Of a DNA stretch of 64,000 nt, positions 43,759 to 57,439 are shown one piece after another. How positions within the stretch are numbered: the stretch's first letter is position 1; every line of letters begins with the position of its first letter. This DNA comes from JAFAGX01 sp963759875. GTDB taxonomy: Bacteria > Acidobacteriota > Terriglobia > Terriglobales > Acidobacteriaceae. The stretch lies in assembly GCA_963759875.1 (NCBI GenBank), contig CAVXBB010000017.1, positions 186,001-250,000 on the forward strand, written 5' to 3'. The notes beneath the pieces are model-generated. The model searched no databases. It was given only the letters and a program-made list of their open reading frames with translations, and was not told the DNA's origin. The position numbers were made by a program, and so were the translations under genes.

Positions 43759-44307
43759 ATGGCGGTTACCCGAGCAAAGAAAAAAGAGCAGGTTGAGAAA
43801 CTTGGAAAGCAGCTGAAGAACGCGTCGAGCTTGATTGTGACTACCTACAGCAAGCTGACGGTAGCTCAAGACTACGAGCTCCGCAAGACATTGCGCAGCA
43901 CCGGCGCAAGGTATGCCGTCGTAAAAAACACGCTCGCTGAACGCGCCGGCAAGGGCACCAAAGCCGAGGAAGTGCTGAAGAATCTTACTGGCGTGACGTC
44001 GATTGCCTACACAGAAGGCGATCCGGTCACGCTGGCGAAGGTGCTTTCCAAGTACGCCAAGGATAATCCGGAGTTCACGTTTAAAGCGGGGGTCGTCGAG
44101 GGGCGGGTCATTTCGATTGATGACATCAAAGCCTTGGCGACAATGCCGTCTAAAGAGGAGATCTATTCCAAGCTCCTCTTCCTGATCAATGCTCCCGCGC
44201 AGCGGCTTGCAACGGCCATGAGTGCTGTCGGACGGAACTTGGCGGTAGTTGTGAACCAGGGCGTGGAAAAACAGAAGTTCGCAAATGATGCGCCTGCGGG
44301 AGCCTAG
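43759..44307 (+). CDS. rplJ: Large ribosomal subunit protein uL10
   Basis: 182 residues. N-terminal RNA-binding part (MAVTRAKKKEQVEKLGKQLK, LRSTGARYAVVKNTLAERA) and a C-terminal helix that binds L7/L12 dimers. An L10-L12 leader would be expected before this gene; the spacer here is only about 60 bases. Confidence 0.97.
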   Translation: MAVTRAKKKEQVEKLGKQLKNASSLIVTTYSKLTVAQDYELRKTLRSTGARYAVVKNTLAERAGKGTKAEEVLKNLTGVTSIAYTEGDPVTLAKVLSKYAKDNPEFTFKAGVVEGRVISIDDIKALATMPSKEEIYSKLLFLINAPAQRLATAMSAVGRNLAVVVNQGVEKQKFANDAPAGA

Positions 44308-44578
44308 AAGAATTCGCAATTGAGTAATTTGTAATTTAAGTTGAGTTTTGGTTATCAGTGACAAGGGTTGCGCAAAGCCCGAGTTTTACGTTGTCTGGCG
44401 TGAGGACAAGGGTAATGCGCACTGGAAACTTGCCTACGGATAACGCAATTGGGCGAAAGCCCCTGAATTGAGTGATCGAAGCTGTCGGGACTAAGTTCGA
44501 GACGCCGCTTCAGGCGGGTTTCGAGGAACCTGCTGGCGAATTACTCAAACCAAATCATCTGATAACTGGAGAACAGAC
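44308..44578. other. rplJ-rplL spacer (about 270 bases)
   Basis: Unusually long for this junction. It opens with a stuttering A/T-rich run (AATTCGCAATTGAGTAATTT) and then has several GC-rich inverted segments (for example GACGCCGCTTCAGGCGGGTTTC). I see no coding frame. It may hold a processing site or an extra promoter for rplL, whose product is needed in excess. Confidence 0.45.
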
Positions 44579-44965
44579 ATGGCGGATTTGCAACAGCTTG
44601 AAGAACAAATTGTTGGGCTGTCACTTTTGGATGCGGCAGCCTTGGTGAAAAAACTTGAAGCACGGCTTGGTGTCTCTGCGGCAGCCGCAGCCCCGGTGGT
44701 CATGGCGGGCGGCGGTGCTGGAGCAGCGGCAGGCGCGGCCGCAGCTGAGGAGAAAACCGAGTTTACCGTGGTCCTGAAGGAAGTTGGGGCCAACAAGATT
44801 AATGTTATCAAAGCAGTACGAGAAGTCACCAGCCTGGGCTTGAAGGAAGCCAAGGACCTGGTGGATGGCGCGCCCAAGGCGGTGAAAGAAGGCGTTTCCA
44901 AGGAAGAGGCGGAGAACATCAAGAAGAAGTTCACCGAAGCTGGAGCGACCGTCGAGGTTAAGTAG
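44579..44965 (+). CDS. rplL: Large ribosomal subunit protein bL12
   Basis: 128 residues. N-terminal dimerisation helices (LQQLEEQIVGLSLLDAAALVKKLE), an Ala/Gly-rich hinge (about 36-60) and the C-terminal factor-binding domain (KTEFTVVLKEVGANKINVIK, GLKEAKDLVDGAPKAVKEGV). Typical in all respects. Confidence 0.98.
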   Translation: MADLQQLEEQIVGLSLLDAAALVKKLEARLGVSAAAAAPVVMAGGGAGAAAGAAAAEEKTEFTVVLKEVGANKINVIKAVREVTSLGLKEAKDLVDGAPKAVKEGVSKEEAENIKKKFTEAGATVEVK

Positions 44966-45362
44966 CGGCTTTGAGAGGCTGCACAAAAACGATTTATTGA
45001 TCTGGTGAAGCTTTGGAAGAGGTGTTAGCATCTATTACATAACACCGCTTCCTGTTTCACTGAGGTGATCGCGACTTCCACTTCATCAAAGACCGAGGGA
45101 AGCGGGGCGTGGTCGCAAAACGGGTTGGCAGACTGTTCCGCGGGCAGGGCGGAACGGGAACAGGCCTGAAACTACTGGCGCGGAAACGACACATTTCATT
45201 GAGATCAAGCGCAGTTCATGGCGCCTGAGGGGAACTTTGTCCCCGCGGGCGCGTACGTATTTGTTCCATCTTTCCTGCTTTTAAGACCTCGGTACGTGTA
45301 GCACCATCGAAAATCGCGGTTGGCCGCCATGGCTGCCGCCACGAAAGTTTGGGAGTAACTGA
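44966..45362. other. rplL-rpoB spacer with hairpins (about 400 bases)
   Basis: No gene seen. Two clear hairpins: GGTGTTA / TAACACC (45021-45046) and GTTCCGC / GCGGAAC (45135-45155). In E. coli this junction carries a partial terminator and an RNase III site that lower rpoB relative to rplL; these hairpins could play a similar part, by analogy only. Confidence 0.45.
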
Positions 45363-49826
<4,464 letters not shown>

Positions 49827-50036
49827 AGAACCCGTCCTTCGTCATCGGTCGTTGGTCGTTCGCATCGATGACGGAGACGGTGCAAAAGAGATTGAGAACA
49901 ACTGGACTTGCAGTCGAGCTCTTAGCTGCGAGCCAACTGAGTTCGTTACTTTGGCCAAGAACGAACGGCCAAGGAGCAACGACGACCTGAGAGCCGCTTG
50001 CGACGGGCGAACCGCCGCCAGAAGTGGAGGAACACC

Positions 50037-53000
50037 TTGTTTCGTTCGAGCCCCTTTGATCTGGCAAATCCAATCGCTGATTTCGACGCTATTCGTATCA
50101 GCCTGGCATCACCGGAAAAAATCCGAAGCTGGTCCCACGGTGAAGTAACCAAACCGGAGACCATCAACTATCGCACCTTCAAACCGGAGCGCGATGGACT
50201 GTTCTGCGCCCGCATTTTCGGCCCCGTAACCGATTGGGAGTGTCTCTGCGGCAAGTACAAGCGGATGAAACACCGCGGCGTGATTTGTGATAAGTGCGGC
50301 GTGGAAGTCACGCTTTCGAAAGTTCGCCGGGAGCGCCTGGGCCACATCGAATTGGCGTCGCCTTGTTCCCACGTGTGGTTTTTCAAGGGGCTGCCAAGCC
50401 GCATCGGACACCTGCTCGATATCTCGCTGCGTGACCTTGAGTCTGTGCTTTATTTCGAGGCCTATGTGGTGGTCGAACCTGGCGACGCTCCGGTAAAAGA
50501 ACGCGAGGTCATCAAGGACGAAGCCAAATTCCGCGAACTGGACCAGCAATATCGACCGGCCGGCTTCAAGGCGATGATGGGCGCTGAAGCTATTAAGGAA
50601 CTGCTCAAGCGCGTCGAAATAGAAACTCTCTCCAGTGAGCTTCGCGAGAAGATGAAGAACGAGAACTCGCTGCAGAAGCGGCTCAAGTATGCGAAGCGCC
50701 TGAAAGTCGTCGAGGCATTCCGCAAGAGTGGCAACAAGCCGTTCTGGATGATTCTGGACGTTATTCCGGTGATTCCGCCGGAGTTGCGCCCACTGGTACC
50801 TCTCGATGGCGGCCGGTTTGCGACGTCGGACCTTAATGATCTCTATCGTCGTGTAATTAATCGTAACAACCGGCTCAAGAAGCTGATGGACCTGCATGCG
50901 CCAGAAGTGATCGTGCGCAATGAAAAGCGCATGCTGCAGGAGGCGGTTGACGCGCTCTTCGACAACGGCCGCAGAGGACGTATCCTGCGCGGCGCCAACA
51001 ATCGTCCGCTGAAGTCGCTCTCCGACACTTTGAAAGGCAAACAGGGCCGATTCCGCCAGAACCTGTTGGGTAAGCGAGTGGATTACTCTGGGCGTTCCGT
51101 CATTGTTGTAGGACCGGAACTCAAGCTGCACCAGTGCGGTCTCCCAAAGAAGATGGCTCTCGAGTTGTTCAAGCCATTTATCTATCACCGCCTGGAGCAA
51201 ACCGGCCACTGCACCACGATCAAGCAAGCGAAAGAGATGGTCGAGCAGCAGGAGCCAATCGTTTGGGACATCCTGGAAGAGGTCATTAAAGACCATCCAG
51301 TGCTTCTGAACCGCGCTCCAACCTTGCACCGCCTCGGCATTCAGGCATTTGAGCCGGTGCTGGTGGAAGGCAAAGCAATTAAGATTCACCCGCTGGTTTG
51401 CACTGCATTCAACGCTGATTTCGACGGCGACCAGATGGCCGTTCACATTCCGCTGTCGCCAGAAGCGCAAGTCGAAGCCAGCGTGTTGATGCTTTCCTCG
51501 CACAACATTCTGTCTCCGGCTTCAGGACACCCGATCACCGTGCCCACGCAGGACATGGTGCTTGGTCTGTACTATTTGACGAAAGGCAAGCCTGGCGCCA
51601 AAGGCGAAGGCCGTGCTTTTGCCAATAGCGAAGAAGTGTTACTGGCGCTGGAAGCGGGCGACGTCGAGACGCTGACGCCCATCCGGTTGCGCTATACCGG
51701 TGAGGTGATCGATCTTACGCAGGCGTATGACGATCAGGACATCATTCACACGGACCCGACAACATATGATCGCGCGTTTCTCAACACGACTGTCGGTCGC
51801 GCGATCCTGAACGATCATCTTCCCAAGGGCATGCCGTATATCAACGGCTTACTGAAGAAGAAGGGCATCGGCGCGCTGGTCAGCTTCTGTTATCTCCAGT
51901 ACGGGCTTGAGACCACGGTCAAAATGCTAGATGAGGTAAAGGAACTCGGGTTCCAATTTGCGACCCGAGCCGGACTCTCAATCGGCATCGATGACATGGT
52001 CATTCCAGACAACAAGCGAGTTCTGGTTCGCGACGCCGAAAAGCAGGTGGTCAGCGTTCAACAGCAATATCTGGATGGCGCCATCACCAACGGCGAGCGC
52101 TACAACAAGGTGATTGAGATCTGGTCGGCGATTACGGAGAAAGTTGCTGACGAGATGTTCGCCGAGATGCAGCAGCGCGATAAAGAAGGCGCGATCAACC
52201 CGATTTACATCATGGCGGACTCCGGCGCTCGCGGATCGAAACAGCAGATTCGTCAGCTCTCTGGGATGCGCGGCTTGATGGCCAAGCCTTCGGGCGAAAT
52301 CATCGAGTCACCAATTACGGCGAACTTCCGAGAAGGCTTAACCGTGCTGCAGTACTTCATCTCGACGCACGGCGCCCGCAAGGGTCTGGCCGATACGGCA
52401 TTAAAAACTGCCGATTCGGGATACCTGACTCGCCGGCTGGTTGACGTGGCACAGGACGTCATCATCAGCGAGTACGATTGCGGAACCGTGGACGGGATTT
52501 ACGTCTCCGGTATCGTCGAAGCCGGCGAGATCATCGAGCCACTGCGCGACCGAATTGTGGGCCGCGTGTCTCTCGAGAAGATCAAAGACTACGACGGCAA
52601 TGTGGTCGTGGACATTAACCAGGAGATCACGGAAGAGCTCGCAGGCGCTATTCAGGCAGCCGGCATCGAGAGGGTAAAGATCCGCTCGGTACTGACTTGC
52701 GAGTCCAAGCGTGGTGTGTGCGTGATGTGCTATGGCCGCAATCTGGCCTCGGGACGTCTCGTTGAACTCGGCGAAGCGGTCGGCGTGATCGCGGCGCAGT
52801 CTATCGGCGAACCGGGGACTCAGCTTACGATGCGTACTTTCCACATCGGTGGTACGGCATCGCGAGTCTCGGAACAGTCACGACTGGAAGCCAAGAGCAA
52901 CGGCACGGTCCGTTTCATCGGCTTGCAAACGGTGAAGTCGAAAGCTGGCGATCTCGTGGTGATGAACCGCCAAGGCTCAATCGCGGTGGTCGATGAGAAG

Positions 53001-54224
53001 AACCGCGAGCGCGAGCGCTACTCGGTGATTTATGGCGCGCGCCTTAAGGTCAACGAAGGCGACCAGGTGAAGCTCGGTGACATTATGGTCGAGTGGGATC
53101 CGTACACTTTCGCCATCCTTACGGAAATCGGCGGCACGGTGCAGTTCAAAGACCTGCAGGAAGGGGTCACGCTGCACGAAGAAGTCGACGAAGTGACTGG
53201 ACTGTCGCGTCACGTAGTGGCCGATTCGCCCGACGAGAAGCGACAGCCGACCATCGTCATCAAGAGCAAGACCAGCAAGCGCTACCTGATGCCGTCACGA
53301 GCGCACTTGATGGTCCAGGATGGCGACACCGTTTATCCCGGAGACGTGCTGGCCAAGATTCCGCGTGAAACCACCAAGACCAAAGACATTACTGGTGGTC
53401 TGCCGCGCGTGGTCGAACTGTTTGAAGCCCGCAAGCCGCATGAGACTGCGGTCATCAGCGAAATCGATGGCACCGTTAAGTTCGGCGAGGTCTCGAAGGG
53501 TCAGCGCAAAATCTACGTGGTCGCCGACAACGGCACGGAGAAGGAATACTCAGTGCCGCGCGGCGTCCACATCAACGTGCAGGAAGGCGAGCGCGTCAAG
53601 GCGGGCGAACCGCTTATGGATGGCCCGCTCAACCCGCACGACATCCTGGCCGTGCTCGGAGAGAAGGAGCTGCAGGCTTACCTGGTGAACGAAATCCAGG
53701 AAGTCTACCGTTTGCAGGGCGTGAACATCAGTGACAAGCACATCGAGGTGATCGTCCGCCAGATGATGCGTTGGCGCAAAGTGGAAGACGTCGGCGATAC
53801 CAAGTTCCTCCTCGAGGAGCAGGCTGACAAGTTTGCGTTCGGCGAAGAGAACGAGCGGGTGATCGCGCAGGGTGGACGTCCGGCGACCGGCCGGCCGCTG
53901 CTGCTGGGTATCACGAAGGCGTCGCTCTCGACCGACTCGTTCATCTCCGCGGCGTCGTTCCAGGAAACCACGCGCGTGCTCACCGAGGCCTCAATCAACG
54001 GCCGAGTGGATCACCTGCGCGGTCTGAAGGAGAACGTCATCGTGGGACGCCTCATTCCTGCCGGAACGGGCATGGAATACTACCGCAACGTGCGCCTCTC
54101 GCCAGAAATGGAAGAGGCTGCCGCCAAGGTGCAGGAGGAAGTCTCCGCTGCGTACGAGGAAGCCGAGCGCGCGCTCGAGCTGATGCGTCACGAAGGCGAG
54201 ACTGAGGAGCTAACCGCCGAGTAG
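50037..54224 (+). CDS. rpoC: DNA-directed RNA polymerase subunit beta'
   Basis: 1,395 residues. The N-terminal zinc site (CLCGKYKRMKHRGVICDKCG), the catalytic loop NADFDGDQMAVH with its three aspartates, the bridge-helix region, and the second zinc site (CESKRGVCVMCYGRNLASG) are intact. The start is TTG 50037 with GGAGG 6 bases upstream, giving the family N-terminus FRSSPFDLANPIADFDAIRI; the frame extends to 49998 but without support. The 210-base spacer from rpoB is longer than usual. Confidence 0.98.
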   Translation: MFRSSPFDLANPIADFDAIRISLASPEKIRSWSHGEVTKPETINYRTFKPERDGLFCARIFGPVTDWECLCGKYKRMKHRGVICDKCGVEVTLSKVRRERLGHIELASPCSHVWFFKGLPSRIGHLLDISLRDLESVLYFEAYVVVEPGDAPVKEREVIKDEAKFRELDQQYRPAGFKAMMGAEAIKELLKRVEIETLSSELREKMKNENSLQKRLKYAKRLKVVEAFRKSGNKPFWMILDVIPVIPPELRPLVPLDGGRFATSDLNDLYRRVINRNNRLKKLMDLHAPEVIVRNEKRMLQEAVDALFDNGRRGRILRGANNRPLKSLSDTLKGKQGRFRQNLLGKRVDYSGRSVIVVGPELKLHQCGLPKKMALELFKPFIYHRLEQTGHCTTIKQAKEMVEQQEPIVWDILEEVIKDHPVLLNRAPTLHRLGIQAFEPVLVEGKAIKIHPLVCTAFNADFDGDQMAVHIPLSPEAQVEASVLMLSSHNILSPASGHPITVPTQDMVLGLYYLTKGKPGAKGEGRAFANSEEVLLALEAGDVETLTPIRLRYTGEVIDLTQAYDDQDIIHTDPTTYDRAFLNTTVGRAILNDHLPKGMPYINGLLKKKGIGALVSFCYLQYGLETTVKMLDEVKELGFQFATRAGLSIGIDDMVIPDNKRVLVRDAEKQVVSVQQQYLDGAITNGERYNKVIEIWSAITEKVADEMFAEMQQRDKEGAINPIYIMADSGARGSKQQIRQLSGMRGLMAKPSGEIIESPITANFREGLTVLQYFISTHGARKGLADTALKTADSGYLTRRLVDVAQDVIISEYDCGTVDGIYVSGIVEAGEIIEPLRDRIVGRVSLEKIKDYDGNVVVDINQEITEELAGAIQAAGIERVKIRSVLTCESKRGVCVMCYGRNLASGRLVELGEAVGVIAAQSIGEPGTQLTMRTFHIGGTASRVSEQSRLEAKSNGTVRFIGLQTVKSKAGDLVVMNRQGSIAVVDEKNRERERYSVIYGARLKVNEGDQVKLGDIMVEWDPYTFAILTEIGGTVQFKDLQEGVTLHEEVDEVTGLSRHVVADSPDEKRQPTIVIKSKTSKRYLMPSRAHLMVQDGDTVYPGDVLAKIPRETTKTKDITGGLPRVVELFEARKPHETAVISEIDGTVKFGEVSKGQRKIYVVADNGTEKEYSVPRGVHINVQEGERVKAGEPLMDGPLNPHDILAVLGEKELQAYLVNEIQEVYRLQGVNISDKHIEVIVRQMMRWRKVEDVGDTKFLLEEQADKFAFGEENERVIAQGGRPATGRPLLLGITKASLSTDSFISAASFQETTRVLTEASINGRVDHLRGLKENVIVGRLIPAGTGMEYYRNVRLSPEMEEAAAKVQEEVSAAYEEAERALELMRHEGETEELTAE

Positions 54225-54243
54225 ATCAACCAAGAACAATGTC

Positions 54244-54271
54244 AAGGCCGCCAGAAATGGCGGCCTTTTTT
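54244..54271 (+). terminator. Rho-independent terminator after rpoC
   Basis: Ten-bp stem AAGGCCGCCA / TGGCGGCCTT with a loop of about four bases and a run of six T. About 20 bases after the rpoC stop; ends the tRNA-tuf-rpo cluster. Confidence 0.93.
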
Positions 54272-54395
54272 GTTGTCCTGCCGTAGACTCCAAATATGGC
54301 TCGCACTTGAACAGCGCCACGCGACAATGCTCTTTTCCCAACTTCGTTTAACCGTAGGTTCTTATCCAGGGTTGGCTACGTTGTTTGCGACCAGC

Positions 54396-54848
54396 TCAGG
54401 GAGCCTTCTCGTGGAGGTTGGAAGCATTATTCGCCTCAAGGAAACCGGTCCAAGTTCCCCCGCCGCCGTTCTGAAGGCATGACCCGCTGGTTGCCGTGTA
54501 CTTTCCTGATGCAGTGTAGGTCAGGGGATATCCGCCAGTAGCCGTACCCGTCAAATTCAGTGTGTTCTGGGACTGCGTGAGTTGCAGCGATAAATTACTG
54601 CCACTCACGGTACCTGACATCATCGCTACCGTGCCACAGGACGTGCCATTGCCGCTTAGGGTGGCCGTGCCAAATATGGAGCTATTAAATTGGGTGAGCG
54701 GTACGGTCAACTGAATAGCAGGACCCGAAGAGGAGTTGGTCGGGGATATTTTGAATACCCATGTTCCGGCCAAGAACAATGGTGTGCTGCCGCAGCCGGC
54801 AAGAAGACACAGAAGTATCAGAAAGGTACGGCGCAACACATTCTTCAT
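54396..54848 (-). CDS. Small lipoprotein of unknown function
   Basis: 150 residues. Signal peptide with a lipobox: MKNVLRRTFLILLCLLAGCG (Cys19). The mature part is a low-charge, Ser/Thr/Gly-rich beta-type domain (GTWVFKISPTNSSSGP, LNLTGTATGGYPLTYTASG), of the kind found in acidobacterial surface lipoproteins. I begin at the ATG that gives the signal peptide rather than 18 codons earlier. Confidence 0.72.
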   Translation of the reverse strand: MKNVLRRTFLILLCLLAGCGSTPLFLAGTWVFKISPTNSSSGPAIQLTVPLTQFNSSIFGTATLSGNGTSCGTVAMMSGTVSGSNLSLQLTQSQNTLNLTGTATGGYPLTYTASGKYTATSGSCLQNGGGGTWTGFLEANNASNLHEKAP

Positions 54849-55065
54849 GCGTTCCGATATTGTACGGCAGTTTAGCAAAGCGTTCCCGAGCAATGGAAGC
54901 ATCGCATACCGAATATTCGGCGTATGGACCGGCCGAGGGCCGCGAGGGATCTGCGATTCTGGCCTGAACCATCAGCGCCCAATCGCAACCGTATAAAAAG
55001 TCGGTGTAAGATGCTGTGGGTGGGCATCCGCACAGGCTGATGACCTCTGATACGCAGGGAACGGT

Positions 55066-56190
55066 ATGCAATCAGCGCACGACATTCTCGCTAGCTACAA
55101 CGATAGGGCACCGCTCGCGGAGGCCTCGACCATTTCAGCACCTTGGTACGTTGATGCCCGAATTGCCGAGTTGGAAACGAAAACAGTTTTCAGCAAAACC
55201 TGGCAGATGGTCGGGCGGATCGAACAGGTCGAAAAGCCCGGCCAATTCGTGAGTGCATATGTGGCAGGTGAGCCAATCGTGGTGGTGCGCGGCAACGAGG
55301 GCGTGTTGCGGGGCTTTTACAACGTGTGCCGCCACCATGCCGCGGCAGTAGTTACCGAGCCGTGCGGGCAGGCTTCGTTACTGCATTGCCCTTATCACGG
55401 CTGGAACTACGGATTGGACGGCGCGCTGAAGGGCATGCCGGAGTTTGATGGCGTCAAGAATTTCGACCGACAACAAAATGGTTTGGTGCCAGTGAAGGCC
55501 GAGATATGGGAGAAGTTCGTATTCGTCAATCTGGATCCCCAGGCTGCCCCACTGACCAGTTTTCTTGGTGGAATAGTCAGAAAAATTGCACCTCTGCGTG
55601 TTAAGAATCTGAATTACTTCGATTCCCGAACGTATGACATTGCTTGTAACTGGAAGGTGTTCGTAGACAACTATCTCGATGGCGGGTATCACGTTCCTCA
55701 TTTGCACAAAGGTCTGAACTCTGTCCTCGATTACAAGGAATACACGATTGAAACCGAGGACCGCTACTGCCTGCAATCGAGCCCAATGGTCGCTTCCGAC
55801 GAGGACAAGGCAACTGGCGCCACTCGCAAAGGCGACCGCGCCTGGTACTTCTGGCAATATCCGAATCTGATGATCAACTGTTACGAAGGCTACATGGATA
55901 CCAACCTTGTGTTACCGGTCGACGTTGATCATTGCCGCGTCATTTTTGACTTCTATTTCGATGATATTAGCGAACCCATGCGCGCTTACAACCAGCAGAG
56001 CGTTGCAGTTGGCGCTCGCGTGCAGGATGAAGATTTAGGTATTTGCGAAGCGGTGCAGCGCGGATTGAAGTCACGGGCCTATGTCGCGGGCAGGCTTTCA
56101 GTTCGGCGGGAGGCTGGGGAGCACTTATTCCATCGCCTTCTCGCCGCGGATTTGAAAGCTGGAGCGCAGGCTGCCACCGCGGCAGATTGA
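55066..56190 (+). CDS. Rieske-type ring-hydroxylating oxygenase alpha subunit
   Basis: 374 residues. The Rieske [2Fe-2S] motif is complete (C88-x-H90 in NVCRHHA and C108-x2-H111 in HCPYHGW). The C-terminal catalytic domain shows the mononuclear-iron region NWKVFVDNYLDGGYHVPHLH and the ending QDEDLGICEAVQRGLKS. Such enzymes hydroxylate aromatic rings or demethylate choline-like substrates; no beta subunit, ferredoxin or reductase gene is close, so the substrate cannot be inferred. AGGGA stands 5-6 bases before the ATG. Confidence 0.9.
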   Translation: MQSAHDILASYNDRAPLAEASTISAPWYVDARIAELETKTVFSKTWQMVGRIEQVEKPGQFVSAYVAGEPIVVVRGNEGVLRGFYNVCRHHAAAVVTEPCGQASLLHCPYHGWNYGLDGALKGMPEFDGVKNFDRQQNGLVPVKAEIWEKFVFVNLDPQAAPLTSFLGGIVRKIAPLRVKNLNYFDSRTYDIACNWKVFVDNYLDGGYHVPHLHKGLNSVLDYKEYTIETEDRYCLQSSPMVASDEDKATGATRKGDRAWYFWQYPNLMINCYEGYMDTNLVLPVDVDHCRVIFDFYFDDISEPMRAYNQQSVAVGARVQDEDLGICEAVQRGLKSRAYVAGRLSVRREAGEHLFHRLLAADLKAGAQAATAAD

Positions 56191-56263
56191 AATCGCTGGC
56201 TCTATCAGCGCCACGGGTTTATCAAGCTCTCAAATCGGAAATCCGTTAAGATTAACGCTTTCG

Positions 56264-57439
56264 ATGATTGCTCTCACCGCAACTCGTCTCTACACGCCAC
56301 TGGAGTACGTGGAAACTGCGGTGCTTCTGGTCGATGGCGATACTATCGTCGATGTCTTCTCACAAAAAAACCGTTCCATTCCGACTCAAGCTCAGCTGCT
56401 AGATCTTGGAGACGTGATCCTAGCTCCCGGGTTCATTGACATCCATATACACGGAAGCGCTGGTTACGATGTGATGAACGCTGACGCAGTCGGTCTCAAG
56501 ACCGTGGAACAATTTCTCGCAGCTCACGGTGTGACCTGCTATTTCCCGACAACGGTCACCGCTCCGGTGGACAACATTTTATCTGCACTCGACCGGCTGG
56601 CGACCGTCATCGAAAACAGCGAAAGGCATTCCGAACACGACCGTGCGCAACCGCTTGGCATTCATCTCGAAGGCCCATTCATCAGCCACATTCGTCGTGG
56701 CGTTCACCCGCCGGCAGATCTACTCTCGCCGACGGTTGATTTGTTAGACCGATTCTGGCAGGCAGCACGTGGCCGCATTCGTTTCATGACCATCGCGCCC
56801 GAGTTAGAAGGGGCTAAAGAAGTGATCGTGGAAGCGACGCGACGTGGCGTTTGCGTCAGCCTGGGTCACAGTGACTCAACCATGGGAACCGCGCGAGCAG
56901 CAGTATCGGCAGGGGCGCGTCATTTTACGCATAGTTTCAATGCCATGCGCCCCCTCGATCATCGAGAGCCTGGAATCGTAGGTGAGATGCTGAGCGACTC
57001 GGCCGTTTCTGCAGATATCATTGCCGACGGGATTCATATTCATCCCGCAGTTGTCGAGATCTTTCTCAAGTGCAAAAGTCCGGCGTTGGCTGTGCTCATT
57101 ACTGATGCGATTGCGGCGACGGGCATGCCAGATGGATGCTATCGGCTTGGCACCTTGGATGTGGACGTGAAAGATGGCCGATGCATGGCAGATGGAAGAT
57201 TGGCCGGTAGTGTATTGACCATGGACCGCGCAGTCCGCAATGTGATGCGGTTTGCAAACTGGGATTTGCAGCAGGCATTGCGACCAGCGTCGCTGAACCC
57301 GGCCGCCGTCGCTGGGCTCCCAAAGAGAGGCAGGCTCGAAGCGGGCTGCAGGGCTGACATCGTCGTGCTGAATCCCGCAGGCGAAGTACGCAACACGATA
57401 CTCGGCGGCGTCGTTTGCCATGAGGTATCTACGCGATGA
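56264..57439 (+). CDS. nagA: N-acetylglucosamine-6-phosphate deacetylase
   Basis: 391 residues, amidohydrolase fold. Metal and catalytic motifs: GFIDIHIHGSAGYDVMN, HLEGPF, GHSDST, HFTHSFNAMRPLDHREPG and the catalytic aspartate in LITDAIAATG. It deacetylates GlcNAc-6-P to GlcN-6-P. Its stop overlaps the start of the SIS-domain gene (ATGA), so the two enzymes act in sequence. The ATG has no clear Shine-Dalgarno sequence. Confidence 0.93.
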   Translation: MIALTATRLYTPLEYVETAVLLVDGDTIVDVFSQKNRSIPTQAQLLDLGDVILAPGFIDIHIHGSAGYDVMNADAVGLKTVEQFLAAHGVTCYFPTTVTAPVDNILSALDRLATVIENSERHSEHDRAQPLGIHLEGPFISHIRRGVHPPADLLSPTVDLLDRFWQAARGRIRFMTIAPELEGAKEVIVEATRRGVCVSLGHSDSTMGTARAAVSAGARHFTHSFNAMRPLDHREPGIVGEMLSDSAVSADIIADGIHIHPAVVEIFLKCKSPALAVLITDAIAATGMPDGCYRLGTLDVDVKDGRCMADGRLAGSVLTMDRAVRNVMRFANWDLQQALRPASLNPAAVAGLPKRGRLEAGCRADIVVLNPAGEVRNTILGGVVCHEVSTR

